Origin: CAYRPN01 sp964426135
GTDB lineage: Bacteria > Planctomycetota > Phycisphaerae > Phycisphaerales > Phycisphaeraceae
Assembly (NCBI GenBank): GCA_964426135.1
Contig: CAYRPN010000020.1
Coordinates: forward strand, 1-63,817
Reading direction: 5' to 3'
Length of the DNA: 63,817 nucleotides
The translations under genes were made by a program, and so were the position numbers. Positions 45,254 to 54,200 of this stretch are shown here, in pieces. Within the stretch, counting starts at the first letter, position 1, and each line of letters starts with the position of its first letter. The notes beneath the pieces were generated by a model. The model saw only the letters and a program-made list of their open reading frames with translations, had not been told where the DNA came from and made no database searches.

Positions 45254-46006
45254 TCACTTCTTCATTTTCCCTGCGTCGCGGTGCGTCGTCCACAGAATCG
45301 CATTCACCAGCATGCGGCGAAAGTTCTCATCCTTGAAATCCTCCGGAACGCCCAGCGATGAATAGAACGTCCGGCCGCCGTTGCAGGTATGCACCCATGC
45401 CACGGAATGTTTTTCCTTGCCCATTTCACCGGTGAGCAGCACGACGGTTTCCTTGCTCAGTTCGCCGGCACTGTAAAGCTTGCCGCTGTCAAACGGCTTG
45501 ACACCTCGGAGCACCGGGTGATCCTTCGCGGCATCGACGATGGCGACCTTCACCGCTTCGTCGCCGAAGTGGCCTTTGTAATGGCCGCCCATCACCTTCT
45601 TGTCGAAGATTTCGTTGTCCGCCTGCTGAAACGCGTGACTGGCGGTGCGGAGGCCGACAATGGGCCTGCCCTGCTCCCAGTGAGCGCGAACGACCTTCAT
45701 CTGCTCCTCCGGCAGCTTCAGCCGGCGAGCGAAAACGAACAGAAGCTCCGCGTCCTTGAGCTTGTCGAGGTCAGGCAGATGCGTCGCGCCGTCCTGCACC
45801 CACGAGGCGGTGCAGGTGATCTTGAAACCCTTCTCCAGGTAAGCGGAAAACTCCTTCAGCGACGGCTCGGACTTGTACTCCTTGGCGCCGGAGAGGATGT
45901 GGATTTTCAACGGCGCACCATTCGCGCCGGAATCGGACTTCGGCTTGTCTTCGCCGAGCGCAACCGAGGCGATCAGAAGAACGGCGAGAAGGGGAATGGT
46001 CCGCAT
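45254..46006 (-). CDS. Exported ThuA-domain protein
   Basis: A 250-residue protein. A signal peptide (MRTIPLLAVLLIASVALG) precedes a ThuA fold (trehalose-utilisation-like, class I glutamine amidotransferase-related). Features are KIHILSGAKEYKSEPSLKEFSAYL, LLFVFARRLKLPEEQ, PIVGLRTASHAFQ and AWVHTCNGGRTFYSSLG near the end. The usual catalytic cysteine of amidotransferases is not at the nucleophile position (GLRTASHAF), as is normal in ThuA. Planctomycetes often pair these with Gfo/Idh enzymes in sugar degradation, and such genes follow here. Actual activity unknown. Confidence 0.85.
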   Translation of the reverse strand: MRTIPLLAVLLIASVALGEDKPKSDSGANGAPLKIHILSGAKEYKSEPSLKEFSAYLEKGFKITCTASWVQDGATHLPDLDKLKDAELLFVFARRLKLPEEQMKVVRAHWEQGRPIVGLRTASHAFQQADNEIFDKKVMGGHYKGHFGDEAVKVAIVDAAKDHPVLRGVKPFDSGKLYSAGELSKETVVLLTGEMGKEKHSVAWVHTCNGGRTFYSSLGVPEDFKDENFRRMLVNAILWTTHRDAGKMKK

Positions 46007-46032
46007 GGTGGTCGTCGAGAATTCGGTGGTCC

Positions 46033-46057
46033 GCGTCGAGCCATGCTCGACGGCTAA
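46033..46057 (-). repeat. Single TTAGC REP-like hairpin (variant stem)
   Basis: CGTCGAG, CCATG centre, CTCGACG then GCTAAAC. Same architecture as the other hairpins but with a different stem sequence, which suggests stems drift while keeping pairing. Confidence 0.6.
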
Positions 46058-46095
46058 ACAGTGATGCCGGCGCTGACGCGCGACGAATATCGCGG

Positions 46096-46974
46096 TCAGT
46101 TCGTATCGCCCAGTGCCTTGACCGCGATGTCCTTCACGTACTGTTCTTTCGGATCGGTGCGGGTGTCGCGCAGGTGCTTGTAGATTTTCTCCGCCTCGCT
46201 CTTCTTGCCCGCGGCGGAAAGACTCTCGGCGAGCACGAGGCAGTTCTTCACCGCCTGAATCCGCTCCCAGCCCACGGCGTTGCCGGCCGCATCAGCGCCA
46301 CCGGTCGCCTTGATCAGCGCATCCACGCTGCCGGCGTCGCCGGCCACGGCCAGCGCCCAGCCGGCGCAGATGCGCGTGTCACGGTCGGCGTCGCCGAGGT
46401 GCGGGCGAATGATCGCCGCGGCGGAGGCCTCGCGCGCCTGGCCCAGCGCCTGGATAATCGCCGTGCGGCATCGGCCCGTCGCGTTGGGCAGCGCGGCTTT
46501 CAATTGCTCGCCGGCGCCTTCCTTGATCGCCACCAGCGCGGCACACGCCGGATCGCAAAGCTCCGCGTCGAGCAAGACTTTGCCCAGCGTCGCCGCCACT
46601 TCGCCCTTGCCGACATACTGCAACTGGCGAATGAGAAACGCCTGCACTTCTTTGGGTTTCTCGCTTGCGCCACCGCCAATCGCCGCGGCGATGGCCAGTG
46701 CGACCGTTTTTCGATCGCTCTCCTTTCCCGGCGCGCCGACGCGAAAGACAATGGCGTTCAGCGCGTGGCGTGCCTCAGAGTCCTTCTCAGGCTGCTTCTC
46801 GACGAGCATGTCGATGATCGCCTTGACGCCGTCGGCGCCGCTCTTGACGAGCTCGTCAAGGGCCTTGTCGAGCGCGGGCTTGTCGACGTTGTCGAGAATG
46901 CCGCCGCGCTTGCCGTCGGCGGCGGGCCGGGGCATCTGGCTGACAAGGGACGCGATGGTGGATGTGTCGGGCAT
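46096..46974 (-). CDS. HEAT-repeat-like helical protein
   Basis: A 292-residue all-helical protein of repeated units. Examples are ALDELVKSGADGVKAIIDMLVEK, AALVAIKEGAGEQLKAALPNATGRCRTAIIQALGQA and AIIRPHLGDADRDTRICAGWALAVAGDAGSVDALIKA, which are HEAT/PBS-lyase-type repeats. Such scaffolds bind other proteins. I start at the ATG at 46974 because further upstream the open frame consists of translated word repeat (gggccaa). It has no signal peptide. It lies in a group of same-strand genes with ThuA and Gfo/Idh, whose gene products it may assist; that is inference only. Confidence 0.78.
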   Translation of the reverse strand: MPDTSTIASLVSQMPRPAADGKRGGILDNVDKPALDKALDELVKSGADGVKAIIDMLVEKQPEKDSEARHALNAIVFRVGAPGKESDRKTVALAIAAAIGGGASEKPKEVQAFLIRQLQYVGKGEVAATLGKVLLDAELCDPACAALVAIKEGAGEQLKAALPNATGRCRTAIIQALGQAREASAAAIIRPHLGDADRDTRICAGWALAVAGDAGSVDALIKATGGADAAGNAVGWERIQAVKNCLVLAESLSAAGKKSEAEKIYKHLRDTRTDPKEQYVKDIAVKALGDTN

Positions 46975-46980
46975 AGGCGA

Positions 46981-47148
46981 AAAGGGCCAAGGGTGGAGGG
47001 CCAAGGGCCGAGGGGTTGTGAATCGCGGGGTTCTCGTGTTTCGTTATGGCATCTGCGGGAAAATCGCTAGCCGATATCGCTCTCCGCTGCATTCGACTGT
47101 CTTTCGAGTCCGTTCCTTGGCCCTTGGCCCTGCGGCCCTAGGCCCTCC
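46981..47148. repeat. Inverted pair of tandem-word family iii
   Basis: Words gggccaaggg at 46984-47015 face ttggcccttggccc at 47116-47148, with about 100 bases of unrelated sequence between. The pair fills the gap between the HEAT and Gfo/Idh genes. Confidence 0.8.
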
Positions 47149-47150
47149 CA

Positions 47151-48410
47151 TCACACATGAAACGGCGCACGCAGCGGCTGGTACACGAGCCGCGTCGCCT
47201 GATCGTCGCCGATGAAGACTTCGTTCACTGGGTCATACTTGAGCGGACGCTGGCAGCGGAAGGCGATGTTGCACAAGTGCAGCAGCGTCGACGCGCGGTG
47301 GGCCGGCTCGGGGCCGCCGCCCGCCGGCTTGCGCGATTTCACCGCCTCGGCGAAACTCAGGAGCGGCGGCGGGTCGGGGATGAGCTTGAACTTCTCCTGA
47401 TCCTCCGGCGACAGATCGTTGACGCTGATGCCGCGCGACTTCTGCTTGTCGTAGCGCGGGCCCCACTCGGCTGACTCGATCACCAGCGTCATGCCGTCGG
47501 CATACTTCATTTCGCACCACGCCCACACGCCGGTGCATTCGTGATGCGGCGCGGGGGCGTGGGCCTCGATCTCCACGGGGCTGGTGTCGTCCTTGCCCCA
47601 GATCCATTGGAGCGGGTCGAGGTGGTGCTGGCCCATGTCGCTGAGCCCCCCGCCGTCGTAGTCCCAGTACTTGCGGTGCGATCCGCCGTGGCGCTCGCCG
47701 ACGAAGGGCTTGAGCGGTGAAGGCCCGCAGTAGAGATCCCAGTCGAGCGACTTGGGCGGCTCGCTGATGGGCAGGTACGGCCGGCCCGCCCACTCTCTGA
47801 TCTTCTTGCCGCCGCTGTTGATCACGACGGCCGGGCACTTGTCCTTGAACAGGCCGGAGCGCATCAGCTTGTGGATGGTGATGTTGTTCTTGTCCTTGCT
47901 CGCACCGAAGCGGCCGAAGGTGCCGATCTGAAAAATGCGGCCATAGCGTTTGGCGGCATCGACCACCGCGCGGCCCTCGGCGATGGTGCGAGTCATCGGC
48001 TTCTCGCAGAGCACGTCCTTGCCCGCTTCCATCGCCGCGATCGCGATCATCGCATGCCAGTGCGGCGGCGTGCCGATGGCGATGAAGTCGATGTCCTTGC
48101 GCTCCAGCAGTTTTCGAAAATCCGTGTAACGCTTCAGGTCGTCAGCGGTGCCGACGTATTTCACATCGCAGGTGGCGCGCTGCTCGCATTCCTTGCCGAA
48201 GACTCCCTTCAAGCTGCCTCGCATCTCCCCGAACGTTCCTCCGCCGCGGCCGCCCGCGCCGATCAACGCACCGCCTAGTTTCTCGCTGGGCGGCACTTCG
48301 GTGGACTGCGCCACGCAGCGCCTAGGCACGATGTGAAACATCGCCGGCGCGGCCGTGGCGGCGGCGGCCTGAACGAATCGGCGGCGAGAGATTTTGCGTG
48401 GACCGGACAT
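47151..48410 (-). CDS. Tat-exported Gfo/Idh/MocA-family oxidoreductase
   Basis: A 419-residue dehydrogenase with a twin-arginine signal (ISRRRFVQAAAATAAPAM). The cofactor fold follows (LGGALIGAGGRGGGTF), then IAIGTPPHWHAMIAIAAM, the motif CEKPMTRTIAEG and GGGLSDMGQHHLDPLQWIWG with the His pair of the exported subgroup. It is a paralogue of the gene at 37254-38609 but clearly different in the C-terminal part. Substrate unknown; context (ThuA, LamG) suits polysaccharide use. I start at the ATG at 48410; the open frame upstream lacks similarity. Confidence 0.88.
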   Translation of the reverse strand: MSGPRKISRRRFVQAAAATAAPAMFHIVPRRCVAQSTEVPPSEKLGGALIGAGGRGGGTFGEMRGSLKGVFGKECEQRATCDVKYVGTADDLKRYTDFRKLLERKDIDFIAIGTPPHWHAMIAIAAMEAGKDVLCEKPMTRTIAEGRAVVDAAKRYGRIFQIGTFGRFGASKDKNNITIHKLMRSGLFKDKCPAVVINSGGKKIREWAGRPYLPISEPPKSLDWDLYCGPSPLKPFVGERHGGSHRKYWDYDGGGLSDMGQHHLDPLQWIWGKDDTSPVEIEAHAPAPHHECTGVWAWCEMKYADGMTLVIESAEWGPRYDKQKSRGISVNDLSPEDQEKFKLIPDPPPLLSFAEAVKSRKPAGGGPEPAHRASTLLHLCNIAFRCQRPLKYDPVNEVFIGDDQATRLVYQPLRAPFHV

Positions 48411-48514
48411 ACGGTGAACTCCGTGCGATGGGCCTGGAACTGAATGGAGATTGCCGGCAGTACAGACCGAGTTACGCACCGTCTCGCCGAAGCGCCCCGA
48501 CGCAACAGGCGACT

Positions 48515-50152
48515 TCACTTGGCGTAGCCGTATCGCAATCCGCGCCTGCTGTTGGCGAAAAGATAGGCGACCTCGCCAGGCGCAAGGGCGCGGTTGTAAA
48601 CGGCGACTTCATCGAGCCACCCACCGATGCCGTGGCTGATTCGGAACGTGCTGTCGGCAGTGCGATACGTGTGCTTGAACGGAGCGCCGGCGGCCTTGCC
48701 GTTATGAAACCAGCGCAGAATCTGTCCGTCGTAGGTTGCGGCGACATGCTCCCATTCGCCGCGGCCGCGGCGTAGGCCGGGCATGTAATCCTCGCCGAAG
48801 CCCCACGACCACAGCATGTAGTTCCCCCGCCACATGGCGATGTGAAACTGCCTGGCCGCCCCATCTTCGCCCCATCCGATGAATGGCCAGTGATCCGTCC
48901 CCATTTCCGGGCGATCACCCTTGATCCAGGCGCTGAGCGTTCTTTCCTTTGCGCCCGTGATGCCGACCGGCCTCGTGCTCGCCGCGCCGTGCTGCGCAGC
49001 GAGGACAACCATCGCCGCGCCGGACACGCCGTTCTCGAACTTCTGCTCCTTGATGACCAGATCATTCTTGCCGCCGCTGAGGTCGACGACGAAGCGCTTG
49101 CCGCCGCGTTCGACGATCGTGTCATCATCGAAGGCATAGAGCAGCACCAGCCCGCGCGGCGGCGGCGACTGGGCGAAGAACACCTTGCTGGCAGCCATGC
49201 CGACTTCCTTGACGAGCAGTTCCACGCGCTTTCGCTTCAGATCGTTGTCGGCGTAGTGAGCGAGGAAATGCCTGAGCCAGGTCTCGGAGCGAATGTACGC
49301 TCGCTCCTTCGCCGGCGCCGATGCCGAGTCCGCCAGTTGCTTGTACCACTCGCCCAGCGCCAGGGCGTCGCCGGCGGTCACCTTGTCCACGGGCTGGGCC
49401 GCCAGCGGCGCCATCTTCTTGAGCGTGGCGTCGCCCGCCTGCGGGAGCAGCGTTTCCGCCTGCCTGGGATTGTCCAGATCAACCAGGATCAGGGTCACGC
49501 ACTCATCCGCCGCCGCCGAATCATCCGCGCGGGCCAGCAGCCGCTGCCGCAGGTCGGCCACGCGCCGTTCGACGCGCTGCCGATGCTCGACGGACTCCAT
49601 CCACAACTTCAGGTCAGCGGCACGAGCGGACTTGATCCGGCCCGCCACGAGTTGAGCCTGCCGCATGTCCGCGAGCGCCGCGACGGTCTCGCCTCGGGTC
49701 AGATTGTCATCGGCGCTGTCGATGTGAAGAGCGATCAGCGATTCGCCCGCGGCCGTTTTCTGCTCCGCCGTCGCGTTGGAAGCGGCAAGTTGCCGGGCGA
49801 GAATCTCGATCATCGCCGCCCGGGTGGCCGCGCGGACGCCGGGCACGTGATCCTGCTTGATCTTCAGCGCGTCGAGGGCCAGGTCGGCTCCGTCAACCAC
49901 GCGTCCCGAATGATCGACGACCGCGTCGCACAGCAGCGACAGCAGCTTCGGTTCGCCGGTCGAATCCCGCGCGGCGTCCAGCATCGAACGAGCCAAAGCC
50001 AGGTCGTCGGCCTTGTCCACAGTGGCCCGCACCTGTCTGATCTTGTCTTTGTAGATCTGGTCGAAGAGCTGTTGGGCGTCGTCCGCGGATGCGACGGCCG
50101 ACATCGCAACGACGAGCAATCCGATCGCCGGAATGGAAGCTGGTCGGTGCAT
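48515..50152 (-). CDS. Exported LamG-like (concanavalin-type lectin) protein
   Basis: A 545-residue protein. It has a signal peptide (about 1-23, ending SAVASA), an approximately 300-residue helical region rich in Ala/Leu/Asp with repeated helices (ARSMLDAARDSTGEPKLLSLL, RVERRVADLRQRLLARADDS), and a C-terminal LamG/pentraxin-type beta-jellyroll. Jellyroll segments are LVLLYAFDDDTIV, RTLSAWIKGDRPE, WEHVAATYDGQILRWFHNGK and GWLDEVAVYNRALAPGEVAYLF; the last is the classic LamG ending. Glycan or surface binding is likely. I start at the ATG at 50152, giving the signal peptide. Confidence 0.83.
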   Translation of the reverse strand: MHRPASIPAIGLLVVAMSAVASADDAQQLFDQIYKDKIRQVRATVDKADDLALARSMLDAARDSTGEPKLLSLLCDAVVDHSGRVVDGADLALDALKIKQDHVPGVRAATRAAMIEILARQLAASNATAEQKTAAGESLIALHIDSADDNLTRGETVAALADMRQAQLVAGRIKSARAADLKLWMESVEHRQRVERRVADLRQRLLARADDSAAADECVTLILVDLDNPRQAETLLPQAGDATLKKMAPLAAQPVDKVTAGDALALGEWYKQLADSASAPAKERAYIRSETWLRHFLAHYADNDLKRKRVELLVKEVGMAASKVFFAQSPPPRGLVLLYAFDDDTIVERGGKRFVVDLSGGKNDLVIKEQKFENGVSGAAMVVLAAQHGAASTRPVGITGAKERTLSAWIKGDRPEMGTDHWPFIGWGEDGAARQFHIAMWRGNYMLWSWGFGEDYMPGLRRGRGEWEHVAATYDGQILRWFHNGKAAGAPFKHTYRTADSTFRISHGIGGWLDEVAVYNRALAPGEVAYLFANSRRGLRYGYAK

Positions 50153-50203
50153 GTGTCGTGTCTCCGGAATCCGACAGTCCCAAACCAAGTGTGCCGCCCT
50201 CCG

Positions 50204-51430
50204 CTACTCCTCCAACTCCCCCACCCAGTCCGCGATGAAGAGCTGGCTGCTGGCGACACCATCCTTGTCCTTGCCGCGTTTGCTGGTCCACATCATTTTT
50301 CTGCCGTCGGGGCTGAACACCGGCAGGACGTCCGCGCCGTGCCAGTACGTCACCCGCTTGGCCTTGCCGGTCTCCACCGGCATCAGGTACAGCTCGTAAT
50401 TCTGGTGCCCGTGAATGCTCGTGGAGTAGATGATGTGCTTGCCGTTGGGGTGCCAGTACGGACCCCAGTTCACCGCGTCGTTCTCCGTCAGTTGCCAGAG
50501 ACCGGTGCCGTCGGCGTTCATGACGAAGAGTTGCAGGTAATGGCGCTTGCGCACCTCGCCGCGGAAAATCACCTTGCTGTCGTCGGGCGAGAAGAACGGC
50601 CCGCCGTCGTAGCCGGGGCTGTCGGTCAGTTGCTTCGCGTTCTTGCCGTCGGCATCCATGATGTAGATGTCCGCGCCAGGGCCGTTGCGGCAGGACGAGA
50701 AAATGATGCGCTTGCCGTCCGAAGAATAGCTGCCTTCCGCGTCATACCCCGGCACGCTGGTGAGTTGCTTGAGTTCGTTCGTGTCGAGGTTCAACTCAAA
50801 AATATCCATGAACGGATCGAACGCCCAGGAATAGCTGCGGCGTGCCGCGGGGTTCTTGCGCGCTTCGACAAGCTTCTTCAGTTCCGCATCCGCTTCCTTG
50901 TCGCGATTCGGATCGAGGTGGCTCGAAGCGTAGATGATCTTGTTTTCCTTGGGATGAAAAAAAGCACAGGTCGTTCGCCCCTGCCCGGTGGAGACGCGCT
51001 TCTCCTGGCCGCTCGCCAGATCCTTGATGTAGATCTGATAGAAAGGATGCTCGCCGCGAATCGCCTGGAAAATGACGCGCTTGCCGTCGGGCGAAAAATA
51101 GCCTTCGCCGCTCTGCCCTTCATTGGTGAGTTGGCGGACGTTCTCGATGAACTTGCCTTCCTGCAGCGCGACCTGCGCGGGGTCGAGCTCGCCGGAGCCG
51201 TCGTACCGCTGCGGCTCGCCGTCCGGCTTCTTGTCCTTATTGTCCTCCGGTTTCTTGTCCTTGCCGTCCTCCGGCTTCTTTTCGTTCGCCCCATCACTCG
51301 TGGAAGGAGCCGCGGGCTTCTCCTTCTGCGCCGCGACAGGAGCATCGGCCTCTTTCTGCTGAGCGGACACATTCAGCCACAGCAAGCCCACAAGGCAGAC
51401 AGCACCAATCCACGCGAGTGATCGCCACAT
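50204..51430 (-). CDS. Exported TolB-like WD40/PD40 propeller protein
   Basis: A 408-residue protein. A signal or anchor sequence (SLAWIGAVCLVGLLWLNVSA) is followed by a low-complexity Lys/Asp/Glu-rich linker with repeated KKPEDxKD, then PD40 propeller blades. Example blades are GEGYFSPDGKRVIFQAIRG, AEGSYSSDGKRIIFSSCRNG, YDGGPFFSPDDSKVIFRG, NWGPYWHPNGKHIIYST and DVLPVFSPDGRKMMWTSKRG. No peptidase domain follows, so it is a binding propeller rather than a tricorn or DPP-type enzyme. It begins 66 bases downstream of the folK stop on the same strand. Confidence 0.83.
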   Translation of the reverse strand: MWRSLAWIGAVCLVGLLWLNVSAQQKEADAPVAAQKEKPAAPSTSDGANEKKPEDGKDKKPEDNKDKKPDGEPQRYDGSGELDPAQVALQEGKFIENVRQLTNEGQSGEGYFSPDGKRVIFQAIRGEHPFYQIYIKDLASGQEKRVSTGQGRTTCAFFHPKENKIIYASSHLDPNRDKEADAELKKLVEARKNPAARRSYSWAFDPFMDIFELNLDTNELKQLTSVPGYDAEGSYSSDGKRIIFSSCRNGPGADIYIMDADGKNAKQLTDSPGYDGGPFFSPDDSKVIFRGEVRKRHYLQLFVMNADGTGLWQLTENDAVNWGPYWHPNGKHIIYSTSIHGHQNYELYLMPVETGKAKRVTYWHGADVLPVFSPDGRKMMWTSKRGKDKDGVASSQLFIADWVGELEE

Positions 51431-51495
51431 AAATGAACTCCAGGACGAAGTACAGGTGAACACTGCAGTGTAGCGACGAGCAGGCGGATATCCGA

Positions 51496-51987
51496 CTAGG
51501 GCGTCCCGGATCGCGAGCCGCGCTCCACTTCCTTGAGCAGATCGCCCACGGTCATCTCCAACGCAGGATGCACCACATTGGGATCGAGATCAGCCAGCGG
51601 CTTCAACTGGAACCATCGCTCGTGCAGCATCGGGTGCGGCACGACAAGTTCATCGTGGCTGATGACGCGCGACCCGAACAGAAGAATATCCAGGTCAAGC
51701 GTTCGAGGCCCCCACTTCACACGACGCTCTTCCGGGGGCCGACCGGCAAGTTCCTCGATCCGCACGATCTCATCGAGCAGCTCGAAGGGATCCAGCGCCG
51801 TATCCAATTCCGCGGCGGCATTGAGGAACGGCCCTTGCGCGACAGGACCGACCGGTTCCGTCTCGTAGATCTGGCTGAATCGGGTGAGAGAGGTACCGGG
51901 CAGCCGCGACAATTCGCGCCGGGCCAGTTCGATGAAACCAGCACGATCGCCGACGTTGCTTCCGATGCCGATGAACGCTCTGGCCAT
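51496..51987 (-). CDS. folK: 6-hydroxymethyl-7,8-dihydropterin pyrophosphokinase
   Basis: A 163-residue enzyme that pyrophosphorylates 6-hydroxymethyl-dihydropterin with ATP in folate synthesis. Family features: AFIGIGSNVGDR at the start, YETEPVGPVAQGPFLNAA, and the signature KWGPRTLDLDILLFG with the metal-binding Asp pair. HPMLHERWFQLKPLADLDP follows. Length is normal. Together with pabB in this window it indicates a complete folate route. It is not in the common folB-folK pair. Confidence 0.92.
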   Translation of the reverse strand: MARAFIGIGSNVGDRAGFIELARRELSRLPGTSLTRFSQIYETEPVGPVAQGPFLNAAAELDTALDPFELLDEIVRIEELAGRPPEERRVKWGPRTLDLDILLFGSRVISHDELVVPHPMLHERWFQLKPLADLDPNVVHPALEMTVGDLLKEVERGSRSGTP

Positions 51988-52070
51988 CGATGAATTGTCG
52001 CGGGAAAGAAGAAGTCAGGCAACGGCAGGACAACACGGCGCTTTGCCGACCAACCGAAGAAGGCCGATGA

Positions 52071-53378
52071 CTATGGCCCCACCCGGACGCCTCCAAGCGG
52101 CGGGATCGGCGGCGGCGGCGGCGGCGTGAGCGACGGAGTCACCGAGATCGTGGTCATCTGACCGGGGTTCAGCGTGATCGGGAACTCCGGGTCCGTGCCG
52201 GGCACGGTGACGAAGCTCGGGCCCTGCGTGGCGACGAGGAAGACATCGATCGGCTCGGTGCCGCTGACGTAGTTGATCTTGACCTGGTGGGTGCCGCCGT
52301 TGAACAGCAGCGGCCAAGTGACGAACTCCTCGCCGCTGCCGCCGATGCCCTGTCCACTGGAGCAGCCGCCGGGGCAGTGGAACCCATCGAGCGGGTGTGT
52401 GCCGACAATCGGATTCAAAGCGGAAACCGTCCTGCCGAAGGGATCGGTGACGGAAAGATCGACATCCGAGTCGGTGCCGCCGGAGTTGAACCACACGGCT
52501 CGGATCTCGAGCGGGCCGGAGAGTTCGGGCACGCCGACACCGCCGCCGCCGCCTTCAGTGAGTTGCTTTTGCAGATCGAGCACACCGCGCAGTTCGGTAT
52601 CGCTGATGCCCGAATCGCGGAGCTGGTTGAGGAACTCTTCCTGGGTCAGGCCGGTGAATCGGCCGCGGGGATCGACGACGGAATCTTCCTGGGCAACGTC
52701 GGCAGCGCTGTCGTGCTTGTCATCGATTTTGGAGTTGCCCTGTCCGCCGAACGCCATCTCAGTCTTCTTGTTGGAGGGCAGGTACGCGAGTTTGCCGCTG
52801 CCTTGGGCGTAGTTGGCCAGTTCGTCAAAATTGGCGACGACCTTGGAGCCGCGCACAGCCAGCGTGGCGCCGGGGCCGCGCACTTTGGTGTCGGTCTCGG
52901 CGCCGACGGCTTCGACCTCGTAGCCCACGCGACCGTACTTCATGCCCACATCGGTCTTGATGACGCCGCCGTCGCGGAACGCCTGGAGAACCTTGACGGT
53001 GCTGAAGCGATCGATGGTCAGGGTGTGCCCGCCGTCCATCTTGATCTGCACGAGGCTGCGTAGACCGGTGCGAATTTCCGCGCCTTCGTTGAGTTTCAGG
53101 CCTTTCTCGGCCTTGATCCAGCCCTGGTCCTCCGCCTGGCGCACCTGGACATTGCCCTGCACAGCGGTGACGACGATGTTCAGCGCGTTGGGCCTTGCCC
53201 CAGCCGGCGCTGGCGCCGCGGCGGGAGCCGGCGCGGGCGCGGCTGGCGCATCCGCCTGCGCGAATCGGTTGAACGCGCCATTGTCCGCGCCGCCGCCGAA
53301 CACGCCCGCGCCCAGCGCCGTCGTGTGGGCTGAAGCGGCGATCAATGCGGACGCCAGTGTGATTCGATTTCGTGCCAT
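52071..53378 (-). CDS. Exported FecR-domain protein
   Basis: A 435-residue protein. A signal peptide, then an Ala/Pro-rich linker (APAAPAPAPAAAPAPA), then a FecR domain: VTAVQGNVQVRQAEDQGWIKAEKGLKLNEG, IRTGLRSLVQIKMDG, TLTIDRFSTVKV. A Gly-rich spacer follows, and then a C-terminal beta domain (IRAVWFNSGGTDSDVDLSVTDPFG) resembling DUF2135-like or uncharacterised sandwich domains. It ends in a Pro-rich tail. FecR domains without a cognate sigma factor are common in planctomycete envelope proteins. It is first of three same-strand envelope genes in map order, but last in transcription. Confidence 0.82.
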   Translation of the reverse strand: MARNRITLASALIAASAHTTALGAGVFGGGADNGAFNRFAQADAPAAPAPAPAAAPAPAGARPNALNIVVTAVQGNVQVRQAEDQGWIKAEKGLKLNEGAEIRTGLRSLVQIKMDGGHTLTIDRFSTVKVLQAFRDGGVIKTDVGMKYGRVGYEVEAVGAETDTKVRGPGATLAVRGSKVVANFDELANYAQGSGKLAYLPSNKKTEMAFGGQGNSKIDDKHDSAADVAQEDSVVDPRGRFTGLTQEEFLNQLRDSGISDTELRGVLDLQKQLTEGGGGGVGVPELSGPLEIRAVWFNSGGTDSDVDLSVTDPFGRTVSALNPIVGTHPLDGFHCPGGCSSGQGIGGSGEEFVTWPLLFNGGTHQVKINYVSGTEPIDVFLVATQGPSFVTVPGTDPEFPITLNPGQMTTISVTPSLTPPPPPPIPPLGGVRVGP

Positions 53379-53461
53379 GGTCGGTCCTGAACGGACTTGA
53401 AGGTCAAGTCAAAAGAACGGGGCAGATGCGACAAACCAAAATGGAAAACGAGCGCGGCGGT

Positions 53462-54127
53462 TCACTTCACGGCGGCAGGTTGCTTGACGCTCGCCGTGAC
53501 CGTGCGGGCGATGGGCGCCTTGCCGACGCGCAGGGCGTAAGCCCTGGCGGCTGGCGTGGCGGTGGCTTTTTCGTTGTCCTCCCCGACGCCGATGCCCTGG
53601 GCGCGCTGGTAGTCCTCCATTCGGCCGACGATCGCGACGACCTGTCCACCCGACAGCGGCTGCTGCGGGCTGCCCTGCGGGTACATGCCGTTGTACTGAA
53701 GCTCGCGGTGGGCGTAGCGTTCGCTGTAAGGGAACGTGCTGGCCAGGAGGCCGCGCTTGATGTCCAGCCCGTTGGCGATGATCACGGCCAGCGTGCCGCG
53801 GCGCACGGCTTCGTTGGCCTTGCCGCTAAAGTCCGGGCCGATGAAGCCGCGATCTTTCAGGTGATCCACGCGCTGGTTGAAATCGACGGACTCATCTTCG
53901 CCGTAGAACAGCAGCAGCGCCGCGTGAAACGCTTCATCGTTGCTGGTGATCTTGCGTTCGGTCAGCGTGTGCCAGAATTCCATCTGGGAATCCGCGTCGC
54001 TGCCCGCGTGCTTGACGGTGAGCGGCTCGGCAACCTCCATCGAGGCGCTGCATCCGGTGAGTCCCACCGCCGCCGCCAGCATGCCTGTGAAGAAACACGC
54101 CTTGAGAAAAGCCTGTTTGGTGCTCAT
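53462..54127 (-). CDS. Lipoprotein of unknown function
   Basis: A 221-residue predicted lipoprotein: lipobox LTGC with the lipidated Cys near residue 26. The soluble part contains MEFWHTLTERKITSNDEAFHAALLLFYGEDE, GFIGPDFSGKANEAVRRGTLAVIIANGLDIKRGLL, and a C-terminal SGGQVVAIVGRMEDYQRA segment. The pattern (short helical modules with 'TNDEAF' and 'GxLAVIIANxLxIKGG') resembles an S-layer-homology-like arrangement, though I cannot confirm it. It lies between the FecR and porin genes with 70-80 base gaps, which suggests one envelope operon. Confidence 0.7.
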   Translation of the reverse strand: MSTKQAFLKACFFTGMLAAAVGLTGCSASMEVAEPLTVKHAGSDADSQMEFWHTLTERKITSNDEAFHAALLLFYGEDESVDFNQRVDHLKDRGFIGPDFSGKANEAVRRGTLAVIIANGLDIKRGLLASTFPYSERYAHRELQYNGMYPQGSPQQPLSGGQVVAIVGRMEDYQRAQGIGVGEDNEKATATPAARAYALRVGKAPIARTVTASVKQPAAVK

Positions 54128-54200
54128 ATCGCGAATCCTTGCTTGAGTCTGACGTGACCGATCCTCTGACGGAGCTTGCGACCATTATCGCATCGAAGGC

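Noticed and set aside
48842..51421. An 859-codon plus-strand open frame
   Set aside because: Antisense to the LamG and TolB-like genes, which have clear motifs and signal peptides.
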